Source: Russula earlei (Eukaryota > Basidiomycota > Agaricomycetes > Russulales > Russulaceae). From it: a stretch of 64,000 bases of DNA. Under the pieces are notes generated by a model. The model was not told the origin of the DNA, did not search any database, and saw only the letters and a program-made list of their open reading frames with translations. A program made the position numbers and the translations under genes. This document shows positions 22,719-32,841 of this stretch, piece by piece; the stretch's first letter is position 1; every line of letters starts with the position of its first letter. The stretch spans positions 62,001 through 126,000 of the forward strand of contig JAGFNK010000085.1 of the NCBI GenBank assembly GCA_025769875.1, read 5' to 3'.

Positions 22719-23304
22719 AGTTTTATTGCCGTTTTCAGTGCACTTGGCAGAGCTTGAATTCCACCCAAATCAGCACAGAAACCCCCTCAAACATGCAGGA
22801 TAAATATCTCCCTCAAAACAGCTTCAATTCATATGAAATTTATTGTCCCTGAATCGCCTAAATGAGGGCTAGGCAGCCCCATTGTTTTCATGAGATTTGA
22901 GTGAGAATTGGTGGAGCTGGACTCAAGCCACCTCCACATGTGTATTAGATGAATTACGACTCAAAATCGTGGTCTATATCTATTATTTTTCCCTCATGTT
23001 GTACCCATGGGCTGTCTTGAGGCAGCCCCATAGTGTTTTTGACTCAAGTGTTGTGGTGTGCAACATTGTTTCCAGTGCAATCGGAGTCACGGCCAGCCAC
23101 TCATCACCCCTCTCACCTCTCCATTCTGACCATCCTTTGCCCTCATTCCCACCATGCCCACTGTCTCAGCCGCATCAGTTGTGCCACTCCCTTCCAACTC
23201 ACGTTTGGCCCTCCACACCCTGCAGTTGCAGCCGCACCAGTAACACTGCCTGCGTTGACCCACCATCAGTCTTCATTGTGTGCCACACTCCACCATCAGC
23301 ATGC

Positions 23305-24890
23305 CAACTCTGTTAGAATACCTCAAGCTCAAGTGGGATCTGGAGGACCTTATTGCCTCCTCATCAAGACTCCGCATGTGTGACTGGGAAGACATAGATG
23401 AATACTACCAGAGTTTCAGGGCAATCTGCAGTCCCCTCATCCATGCACACTGACTGTGCTACAAAGATTGCAATGAGTCATTCTGGCTTGGACTCCACCT
23501 GGACAACTGCTGGATGGTCTCCCAACATCTTGGCCCCTGGTGCACAAATGAACAGCAGAGGCACTTTGTCAATTTCTGAGAAGTGTTCGACACACTAGTC
23601 AAGATATTCTCTCAGCGTCCTTGCAACATTCAGTGGGAATGCAAACTCAGTTCTTGCAATGAAGATGAAAACAAAGATGATTACATCTACCCCACACCCA
23701 CACCAGCTCCCGCCATTGTCCCTGCGTCGCCCATCATCGCCTTCATGTTGCCTGCTCCCATCGCCCCTGCAGTTCCCACCTTGTCCACCATTCCTGTCAC
23801 TTCATTCACCGCTGCCATCTTTGACTCACCAGCCCCACCTGCCTCCACCGTCCCAGCATCGCCCACATCTGCCATCGTCACCACCTCATCTGTCCCCGCC
23901 ACCTTAGCCTCAGCCTCACCCACCGACATTTTAGCGCTACCCACCACTTCAGCCCTTGCAGCCTCGTCTGCCACCCCAACCTTCGTCTCATCTGCTCCCA
24001 TGCCCTCAGTCATTTCGTCACCCTCAGTCTCATCCATCGCCTCATCCGCCACCATTCCACAACTAGTCCCAGCCATTGCTCCATCCCCACTGTCCACCAC
24101 TGCACCCTCCATCATTGCCTCCACTCCATCCGCCTACGTCGTCGCCCCAGCTCTGTTTGCTGCCACCTTCCTGGTCTTACCCTCAGCCTTTGTCTCAGTG
24201 CCAGCTGCCTTAGTAGTAGTTTCGCGCGACACCAGCACTGCTGCACCATCACCACCTCTCATCACCAGCACCACCCCAGAAGACCAAGAAGGCCCCGGCC
24301 ACAAACTTAGCCACAACATGCCACAACAGGAGCAGAAGCCACCACCACACCACCGCCACAGGAGAAGCAGCAGCAGCCGACACCAACAGCACACCACATG
24401 CCGCCTCCCACATCGCCTCCCTCCCTGTCCATTCATGCACTCTCACCCACATCTGCTGCTGACACCTGCAGTGGAGACGACCCAGCCACTGCCATCGCAA
24501 GACAACAATTGCCACCCCCATGCAAGCTGCCCCACGCATCCTCCTTCTCAAGTCCTCACCGCCTACACCTCTGTCTACGAACTCACGCTCACTGCCTATG
24601 CCTCCGCTCCTCATCCACACCTGCTGCCAACACCTGCAATGGAGACAACCACGCTGCTGCCACCACAAGACAACACGACCACCATGCAGCTGCCATCTCA
24701 TCACCACTGTCCTTGTCTCCATCGCCTCCATCTCCCATTGCCTTCGCCTCTTCCATCATCACCATCGCCAATCGCCACCTTCACACCTTCCAGCAGCACA
24801 AGCAGCTGCCACCACCACCTCAGTTCAGATGCAAAAGGCTCAAAACACTTGCATTCAGATGCTTGACCAAGGACAGTCAAAGTTTCAAGC
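23305..24890 (+). pseudogene. Decayed gag-like gene of a non-autonomous LTR retroelement
   Basis: The N-terminal part reads LEYLKLKWDLEDL, WEDIDEYYQSFRAICSPLI, stop, CNESFWLGLHLDN, stop, VFDTLVKIFSQ, then NEDENKDDYIYPTPTP. The acidic-DEYY...FRAI and FWLGLH pattern matches the retrotransposon Gag family seen in Agaricomycetes. After PTPTP comes about 350 residues of Pro/Ser/Ala/Thr low complexity and a terminal FDQGQSKFQAPG-like or KDSQSFKPPGG stretch in alternate frames. No CCHC knuckle or pol follows. Two stops in the gag part make it a pseudogene. The 427-codon downstream frame is open but low-complexity. Confidence 0.6.
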
Positions 24891-24897
24891 CCCCGGG

Positions 24898-25290
24898 AGG
24901 TGTAAGGTAGCCATATGGCTGGCCATGGAATGACATGTGGGAAATGCAATAGGACATGACACCTCCTCCTATCCTTTGCCACCTCCCTCACGTTCCAGGC
25001 CATCCACTGGCCACACACCACAAGCCACCTTGCGTGTGACATCAAGACCTCAATTGCATCACCCAGCCCTTGCCACTGACCATGCAGGCACACCACACCC
25101 TGCACATGTGATGTGTTCACATCTCAAGCCTTTCATGACCGCCTCAACTGTCTCAACCAGTCTTGATTCACTTTCATGCCTTTCATCTCTAATACCTCTC
25201 TCCTGTATATAAAAACACCCTAGCTACTCTGTAGTAGAAAGAGTTCAGAATAGGACCCCTCTTTGCAACCCACTCCTCTCTGTCTGTGAA
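24898..25290 (+). mobile_element. LTR-like segment after the gag-like gene
   Basis: A G-rich tract (cccccgggaggtg) at about 24889 could be the polypurine tract. Then about 300 bp of CT/CA-rich U3-like DNA is followed by the TATA box ctgtatataaaaacac (about 25203) and agagttcagaataggacccctctttgcaaccca, matching the minus-strand copy at about 8.99-9.06 kb. A second, upstream LTR was not found, so the element is incomplete. Confidence 0.5.
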
Positions 25291-25705
25291 AAACAAGAAG
25301 GATGGTCAGAATGGAGAGGTGAGAGGGGTGATGAGTGGCTGGCCATGACTCTGATTGCACTGGAAACATGTTGCACACCACAACACTTGAGTCAAAAACA
25401 CTATGGGGCTGCCTCAAGACAGCCCATGGGTACAACATGAGGGAAAAATAATAGATACAGACCACAATTTTGAGTTGTAATTCATCTAATACACATGTGG
25501 AGGTGGCTTGAGTCCAGCTCCACCAATTCTCACTCAAATCTCATGAAAACAATGGGGCTGCCTAGCCCTCATTTAGGCGATTCAGGGACAATAAATTTCA
25601 TATGAATTGAAGCTGTTTTGAGGGAGATATTCATCCCACATGTTTGTGGGGGTTTCTGCACCAATTTGGGTGGAATTCAAGCTCTGCCAAGTGCACTGAA
25701 AATGG

Positions 25706-26374
25706 CAATAATATTTTTCCATTGTCATTTGCATATTTGCATATATGGGGTTACACATGATGTGTCAGCATCAAACTTGAAGTCAAGCAGTCCAACTCAA
25801 GCTCAACATCTGGGTGCTTGCAGCCCCATTTTCACTAGAGCTGCACATACAAAATTTGCACAAAGATGTGCACCCACACATTGGTGACACATATTCTGCC
25901 TTAATGACCTGCTTGCAATACCCCACTTGGAAGGAGTGGAAGGAAGGGTTAGAATAAATATTTTACATATCACATGTAAACCCAGCAAATCACACTGAAA
26001 AATAACTCATATTTGAAATGGACTCATATTAGTTTATTATGTCACTTACATCACACCTGTCATTCCCGTCACTCCCGGAAAATCCCAAAATCCAAGTTCA
26101 AGTTCAAGATTCAAGAATTCTCGGTTGGTAAAAGGGGCCTTAGAAGTTGTTGGCATTGCTGTTGTACCTGCTGCTGATACAGCCTCTCCTGATCAAGGTA
26201 ATCAGCCATAGCATTGACCAGGGGACAGACAGGTGATGACTCAAAATCAGGGGTAAAAAATTGGCCATGACTCAGAGGGGCATAAAATGTTTTTGGGTGC
26301 ATCAGTCATTACAATGACATCACATGTGCAAATACATGAATTACAGTTAACAGACAAAAACAACTGATATTAGT
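25706..26374. other. Short unassigned stretch between E2 and E3
   Basis: AT-rich DNA without a clear gene. A 63-codon frame on - (26111-26302, ending CQQLLRPLLPTENS) has a Gln-rich tail but no recognisable domain. The segment 26061-26143 is one member of a direct repeat that also flanks the far side of E3. Confidence 0.4.
26061..26143 (+). repeat. Left direct repeat flanking E3
   Basis: The run ctgtcattcccgtcactcccgg ... ttctcggttggtaaaaggggcc is matched in the same orientation at 30297-30376 (ctgtcactcccgtcactcccgg ... atctcggttgctgtaaaggggc), about 80 % alike by eye. The flanks of an inverted-repeat element are thus direct, not inverted, repeats. Confidence 0.7.
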
Positions 26375-26429
26375 TACTGTCGTTTTCATGTGACCTTGCA
26401 CTTGCCATTTTTGGATGTCATTTCAAGTG

Positions 26430-26975
26430 AAAAAATAAAACTGCTATATCTCAACAGTTTCTCAACAGATTGCCTTGAAACTTTGACAGTAGAACCTTAT
26501 ATGTTGTATCTAGGTGCAACTAAAATATGGGAGCCTAATATTTAGTTCTTGAAATGTCAATTTGCAGGTGGTGACATGAGTGCAAAACTTTGAACTGCCA
26601 TATCTCAACTGTTTCTGAACCGATTGACTTGAAACTTCAACAGTTGGATCCCATGTACTGTATCTAGGTGCAGCCCAAGAGTTGGGGTCTGATTCTTAGT
26701 TTTTGAAGTTTTGGTTTTTGGGTGTGATCTGAGTTCAAAATTTCGATCTGCCATATCTCAACTGTTTCTCAATAGATTGCCTTGAAACATGGACAGTGGG
26801 ACCTTATATACTGTATCTAGTTGCAGCGAAAATATGGGAGCCTAATATTCAGTTTTTGAAGTTTCAATTTTTGGGTGCTGAGCAGCCCGAGCTGCATGCA
26901 AAATTTCATACTGCCATGTCTCAACCATTTCTCAATGGATTGTCTTGAAACTTGGACAGTGGAACCTCATGTACT
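26430..26975 (+). repeat. E3 left subterminal array
   Basis: Copies of YATATCTCAACYGTTTCT at about 26445, 26601 and 26754 and a variant at about 26917, each followed by GATTGMCTTGAAAC. Same units and order as the E1 left array. Confidence 0.8.
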
Positions 26976-29639
26976 GTAGCTAGATGTTTCACTCATTGGA
27001 TGTTCACATTTTGGGGTGCCAACCCCAAGCATGATAATATTACATTATCCCTACAGCTGAATCCATCCATGATATGATATGACTATTACAACTGTACTGC
27101 ATGAGAAGGGCACACTTAAGTTCACGGGGCTGGACAAGGACTGAGGGAAGAGTGAAAGAGACAAAATTGAAATGATGATGCGAGGCGTGCGTCGAGGCAG
27201 CAATAGGCATCGGCACAGGTACATGTGTGTGTGGCTTCTTCAGTGAGTCTTTGGCCTCGCGTGCGCGTGATCTCATTGTCGCAAAGGGGGGTGTGCACGT
27301 TCTGAGGTGTTGCCATGTGTTGAAATGCAGGCACAGTGCGGGGAAGCAGGAGGGAGGAGTGTGCTTGTGTTGTGTGTCAAATGTGTCGTCACAACATGGT
27401 GTTGCCAGGTGTTGGCCATGTTGCTGATATTGCTGCTGCTGCTGTTGTTGTTGACATTGATCCTGGTGCTGCTGTCATGGCAGAGGCTGAGGCGTGGTCA
27501 TTTGAGGCAATGGGGTGGCGAGAGGCAAGGGTGTAGGCAATGGTGTTATGGAAAGGCATGAGCATCTGAGGGGGTGACTTGCGTGTTGCTCGTGCTGTCA
27601 TCTTGTGGGCGCAGCGATGAGGTCTTCGCCACTGCAGGTGATGGCAGCACTCGTGGGTGAGGTCATACGTATGGATGGGGATGTGGTGGAAGGGGAGGAG
27701 TGGTGCAGTGTGGTGCTTGCATTGGCAACTTCTCCTGTGGCAACATCGTGGGTGGCAGCTGGTGATCTTTCTGTGTGGCAGTGTCGAGGTAATGATGGGT
27801 GATGCTGGATGTGCAGGAACCGCAGGGACGATGGGAGCGGGCAATGTGAAGGCATGACATTTCAGCAACTGTACCCACTGTTACGGGGCAGGGTGGGGAA
27901 TGCGGCAGCGTGGGTTTTGCCTGGAGTCGCGTAGAAGTGCGGCTGTGTGCGCGCATATGTTGGGCAGCAGAGAGGTGATGTTGTGCCAGGCGGGAGAGCG
28001 GGTAAACACGTGCATGCACTGAGGGGGTCCAGGGGGCATGATCCATTCGTCGTGAAGGGAAGTAGGATGTTCACATCCTCAGAAAGCGCCGAAGAGTGTC
28101 CTGCCGGTGAGAAGGGATGAGCGCAACATGTCCAGAGCAACATCGCTCAGAGGTGCCTTGGACTCCAATGTTGAGGATGCAAGAAGTAAACCTGTCTCTT
28201 CAAAGGTCTCCCAGATTGCTGTCATTTGATACTACAAATCATCCTGCTTCCTGTTGTGGTTGCCTCCAGCAGAGACCTGGGTGATACGGACTGGGTGGGA
28301 TCAGCCAAAGGTACTGTACATGCACGATGTCACCACCACTTGGATAAGCAATACGTAGATTCAAATAGCATGAGAATGTGTGAGTAAGCACTCCAAGTGC
28401 TAGCATGCACAAGCGAAAATCCGGAACTGCGATTGCGAATACGAGACTACAGATAGGAAAACAAGAGAGAGACAAGTGATCTGACTTATTCCTACATAGG
28501 TCTCCTGGTGCTTTTCTTATAGCTCATCCCTTCTCACTGGCAGGACACTCTTCGGCGCTTTCTGAGGATGTGAACATCCTACTTCCCTTCACGATGAATG
28601 GATCATGCCCCCTGGACCCCCTCGGTGCATGCGCACATTTACCCACTCTCCTGCCCGGCACAACATCACCTCTCTGCTGCCCAACATATGAACGCACACA
28701 GCCATGCTTCTATGCGACTCCAGGCAAAACCCACGCCGCCCCATTCCCCACCCTGCCCCATAACAGCGGGTACGGTTGCCGAAATGTCACGCCTTCACAT
28801 CGCCTGCTCCTGTCATCCCTGCGGTTCCCACACGTCCAGCATTGCCCATCATTACCTTGACGCCGCCCCGCAGAAAGATCACCAGCCACCACTACAATGT
28901 TGCCACAGGAGAAGTCGCCAATGCAAGCACCACACTGCACCACTCCTCCCCTTCCACCACATCCCCATCCATACGTATGACCTCACCCACGAGTGCTGCC
29001 ATCACCTGCAGTGGCAAAGACCTCGTCGCCATGCCCACAAGATGACAGCACAAGCAACACACAAGTCACCCCCTCAGACGCTCACGCCTTTCCATAACGC
29101 CATCGCCTACGCCCTTGCCTCTCACCACCCCATTGCCTCAAACAACCACGCCTCAGCCTCTGCCATGACAGCAGCACCAGGATCAACATCAACAACAACA
29201 GCAGCAGCAGCAATATCAGCAACACGGCCGACGCCTGGCAACACCAGGTCACGACGACACATTTGACACATGACGCAAGCACACTCCTCCCTCCTGCTTC
29301 CCCGCACTGTTCCCGCATTCCAACACATGGCAACACCTCAGAACGTTCACACCCCCCTTTGCGACAATGAGATCACGCACGTGCAAGGCCAAAGACTCAC
29401 TGAAGAAGCTACACGCACATGTACCCATGCCGATGCCTATTGCTGCCTCGACGCACGCCTCACATCATCATTTCAATTTTGTCTCTTTCACTCTTCCCTC
29501 AGTCCTTGTCCAGCCCCATGAACTTAAGTGTGCCCTTCTCATGCGGTACAGTTGTAATAGTCATATCATATCATGGATGGATTCAGCTGTAGGGATAATG
29601 TAATATTATCATGCTTGGGGTTGGCACCCCAAAACATGA

Positions 29640-30205
29640 ACATCCAATGAGTGAAACATCTAGCTACAGTACATGAGGTTCCACTGTCCAAGTTTCAAGA
29701 CAATCCATTGAGAAATGGTTGAGACATGGCAGTACGAAATTTCGCACACAGCTCAGGCTGCTTGGCACCCAAAAATTGAAACTTCAAAAACTGAATATTA
29801 GGCTCCCATATTTTCGCTGCAACTAGATACAGTATATAAGGTCCCACTGTCCACGTTTCAAGGCAATCTATTGAGAAACGGTTGAGATATGGCAGATCGA
29901 AATTTTGAACTCAGATCACACCCAAAAACCAGAACTTCAAACCCTAAGAATCAGACCCCAACTCTTGGGCTGCACCTAGATACAGTACATGGGATCCAAC
30001 TGTTGAAGTTTCAAGTCAATCGGTTCAGAAACAGTTGAGATATGGCAGTTCAAAGTTTTGCACTCATGTCACCACCTGCAAATTGACATTTCAAGAACTA
30101 AATATTAGGCTCCCATATTTTAGTTGCACCTAGATACAACATATAAGGTTCTACTGTCAAAGTTTCAAGGCAATCTGTTGAGAAACTGTTGAGATATAGC
30201 AGTTT
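29640..30205 (-). repeat. E3 right subterminal array (inverted)
   Basis: Reverse complement of 26.43-26.98 kb with a handful of substitutions, ending at the conserved tip gcaagtgcaaggtcac. Confidence 0.8.
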
Positions 30206-30296
30206 TATTTTTGCACTTGAAATGACATCCAAAAATGGCAAGTGCAAGGTCACGTGAAAACGACAATAATCATGTTTGTTACTTTCAGCACGCTGT

Positions 30297-30376
30297 CACT
30301 CCCGTCACTCCCGGCTAATCCCGAAATTCAAGTCAAGTTTCAAAGAAATCTCGGTTGCTGTAAAGGGGCTTAAATA
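30297..30376 (+). repeat. Right direct repeat flanking E3
   Basis: Same-orientation partner of 26061-26143. See that entry. Confidence 0.7.
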
Positions 30377-30481
30377 AACCATCCACCATTCAACCATAGA
30401 GTCCCATGTCCAAATTACTCTCAAAGTTATTCAATATGCTGAAGGTGTTTTTTTTCACTTCTTTGCTGATTGATTATAGCT

Positions 30482-30928
30482 GATGTCTTGAACAAGGTCA
30501 CCACGCCGCTGTCCACGAAAATACCAGTGGCGCTCCCGAAACCTGCTGCCGATGGCCGTATCTCTTTCTACGGCTATGATATTACAGGGGAGTGGGTGCT
30601 CAATTACGCCGAAACGCATTACGAGATTGCGAAAAAGCAGGACAAGATGGCTAAGGCCTTCATAGGGGCGCAGCTGTTGCAAATTCACTCAGGCATCGAA
30701 TGTCTTCGCTTTGAGTCAGCGCTGGTAGACCCCACAGCGCCCCCAGGCATTGTTACAATCCCAGGGCGACCTGGAGAGCCTCGTGTGCACGTTTTATCAA
30801 TTTTCAGTAATGAGGGCGCATCGTATGAGAGACGGCCAAGCCAGGAGAAGGTCAACCGGTTGTCGCAAATTATGGGGAAGCAACCAAGGTGGTGGGTTGA
30901 TTATAACGATCCACAGTCGTATACATAG
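30482..30928 (+). CDS. Hypothetical protein, 5' end missing
   Basis: An open frame of about 150 codons with convincing protein character: KVTTPLSTKIPVALP, ISFYGYDITGEWVLNYAE, QLLQIHSGIECLRFES, EPRVHVLSIFSNEGASYE and WWVDYNDPQSYT. I know no function. The frame has no upstream ATG; it enters through what looks like an intron acceptor (gattgattatag|C at about 30479). The first exon should therefore lie upstream, where E3 and its flanking repeat now sit. The first in-frame ATG is 60 codons in. Either E3 separated the first exon or the gene is broken. Confidence 0.5.
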   Translation, partial: DVLNKVTTPLSTKIPVALPKPAADGRISFYGYDITGEWVLNYAETHYEIAKKQDKMAKAFIGAQLLQIHSGIECLRFESALVDPTAPPGIVTIPGRPGEPRVHVLSIFSNEGASYERRPSQEKVNRLSQIMGKQPRWWVDYNDPQSYT

Positions 30929-32841
30929 TAGGCATTTATACAAACGAGGCCCAGTGAGAAATGCATTGAGACAATCCAACGTTCTGCGAGGTGTCTGCTG
31001 ATTAACAGCTCACGACCTACTTCAATAACTTACCTACGTCATCTGAGTGGATTTATTTCCGGACATGTTTCCACTGGCAACTGGCGTTCCATGCCTCTAT
31101 TCACATATCTTATTTTACGCAATGCCCCCTCTATGCGAATGATATCTGTCTGCCGTGCCGTTAGCCCATCGAGCACCACGACAAGGCTCGGAGGGACACC
31201 AAGCTCAATTGCCAATAGGGCCAACCGCACAACCTACTTTGGAAAAACCCCTGTGCATGGAATGTCGTTTACCCGGACACGGACGGACACGTTCGTGGAC
31301 CGGCGACTCAGATGCGATCGTGAAGCACAAGAGCTTCTCCCTCCGCTCCAAGTCCAGGGGGGCGGCGGCCACGATCAATCGTCAAGGTATCTGGTGGTTC
31401 ATCACCCTGTTTTCGGCGCTAATGCCGAGTCCGAGAGCCCGAGCCCGAACGCATGCATTAGCGTCGCGTGCGCGTGCGTCGATCGGTCCTTGTGCTCGCG
31501 ACGACGCGAGCCCCACATCAGAAATCATAAATAAATGATTCAAGAGAGCGGGAGCCGCCCGATCAAGAGCCAGGTCCGAGCTGACTGAGATGAGGCGACG
31601 CACTGCGTTTCTCCGCGCTGGAGGAAGCCGAGTTTGACGTCAAGATGCACACACATGCAGTCACGGTGCGTGCGAGACTTTCTCATTGTCATTTTTCCAA
31701 GAGAACGTTACCAGGTCATTCAATTCAAAGAGATTCGATCGGTTGTCGTGTGATTTCATGTAGTACTCCCTTCGCTCTCATGTGGTCCGTTGACTCATTC
31801 AAGAGTACTCGGTACACAACGCGGATTGACAGGATTGACAGATGATGCGTGCGGCAGCATAATATTTTGCATGAGGTGCGGGTTGCACTGTCTCGTTTCA
31901 ATGGAAGCGTGCCCATTAATTACAAAAGAATGGCTCTAACCGATGAAAGTGAACAAGGCAAGTGTAGCGATGATAAGTCACAGATTCAAGAGACAACGTC
32001 AGGCATGTGAAGGCACGTCAAGCAAGACAAGGGCGTTGTCCACGCCACGGATAAGAAATACAAACGCACCAGTTCTATTACGAATCAGCGATCATAACGG
32101 GGAACCACCCGCTCGATGTACAAATGTCCGTAGATGTTATTCGGAATTAAATCGGTTTTAGAATATATACTGCGAAGGAGACATAGACATAATCCGGCGA
32201 AGGAAATAATAAGTAACAGCCCCAAACCAAACCCATCGAATCCGAGCCTCGAAAGATTAACATGAAGGGCACATAATGCACACCCACACAACCGTCGAAA
32301 AGGCAACTAGGCACGATAAAGGCGTACCTATGCACGACGCAATACGCAACGTCATACGTACAACGGAGCGTGCGGTGATACACAAGCACTGCAATTAGCA
32401 ACAACAAGCGAGGACGGAAAAAATCGTGAAGCATGCCCAATAAGGCCGCCGGATATGAGTGGAAGGTAAGGGTAAAGTCGTAATAGAATGGACATAAATA
32501 GACAGCGTTGTTGGCGGTGAAAAGCGCCCGGGTGCCAATCCATGCCTGATGCAGGCCAAGTGATGAGGTTTTGCAGGGCAGAGTGAAAAGAAAAAGGATA
32601 TTAAGAGGAAAAACTGGGGGAGGGGAGGGAGGGGGGAGGGGTAGGAGGCGATAGGAGGCGATGCCAATGTAGATGGTGCATTGAGATGGTAGGTCTGGAA
32701 GGGCAGGGATAGAGACCAGGAAAAGGGCGTTATAGGTAACAGTTAGGATCGAGGAATACACAATAAGAACGTGGAGACATCGCGACATTCCATATTCGTG
32801 TCTGCGGAGCCTTGACCGACGAGGACTATGGCGCTGTTCAG
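30929..32841. other. Gene-free stretch downstream of the G-alpha gene
   Basis: It contains the 3' flanks of the hypothetical gene (+) and of G-alpha (-). ORFs up to about 140 codons on + and the 379-codon frame on - (32147-33286, which runs through G-alpha introns and 3' flank) have no family features. I see no RNA gene I can support. Confidence 0.5.

Larger units (their letters stand above)
11255..22720. mobile_element. E1: giant inverted-repeat element with captured host-gene fragments
   Basis: The two halves are inverted copies. Matched blocks are: subterminal repeats at 11.32-11.94 and 22.08-22.72; 12.1-12.6 and 21.4-21.9; acetyl-CoA synthetase fragment at 12.82-13.44 (-) and 20.59-21.22 (+); gag-like block at 13.50-14.03 and 18.96-19.58; inner block at 15.93-16.376 and 18.431-18.90. 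The roughly 2 kb spacer carries a decayed hypothetical gene. A 1.9 kb insertion is present only in the left arm and a 965 bp solo LTR only in the right. The right end runs directly into element E2. The closest precedent is gene-capturing TIR elements such as Pack-MULEs, but the arms are far longer than usual. No mobilising transposase is visible, so it is non-autonomous. Boundaries are good to a few tens of bases on the left and are uncertain on the right. Confidence 0.7.
22728..25705. mobile_element. E2: inverted-repeat element around a gag-like/LTR body
   Basis: About 400 bp inverted repeats (22.73-23.13 and 25.295-25.70 kb) match closely. Shared landmarks are gtgcacttggcagagcttgaattc, ggggctgcctagccctcattt, acccatgggctgtcttgaggcag and agaggggtgatgagtggctggcca, each found once in each orientation. 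They enclose a decayed gag-like region and an LTR-like segment. The outer ends (tagcagttttattgcc / ggcaataatattttt) resemble but are not identical to E1/E3 ends. E2 abuts the truncated right end of E1, so it may have inserted there. Confidence 0.65.
26375..30265. mobile_element. E3: 3.9 kb palindromic element with 1.73 kb arms
   Basis: The left arm (26.375-28.11 kb) and right arm (28.525-30.265 kb) are inverted copies around a unique 0.4 kb centre. The arm tips (gttttcatgtgaccttgcacttgcc / ggcaagtgcaaggtcacgtgaaaac) are the same family as the E1 tip at 11255. Each arm carries the about 153 bp subterminal array, a short-stem region with gatgatgcgaggcgtgcgtc, and a gag-like low-complexity block. 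The inner arm ends are tctgaggatgtgaacatcctac and its complement. No transposase is visible. The near-perfect arms suggest a recent fold-back event or gene conversion. Confidence 0.8.

Noticed and set aside
23583..24866. 427-codon + ORF as a functional gene
   Set aside because: Same repeated low-complexity region, preceded by stops in the gag part.
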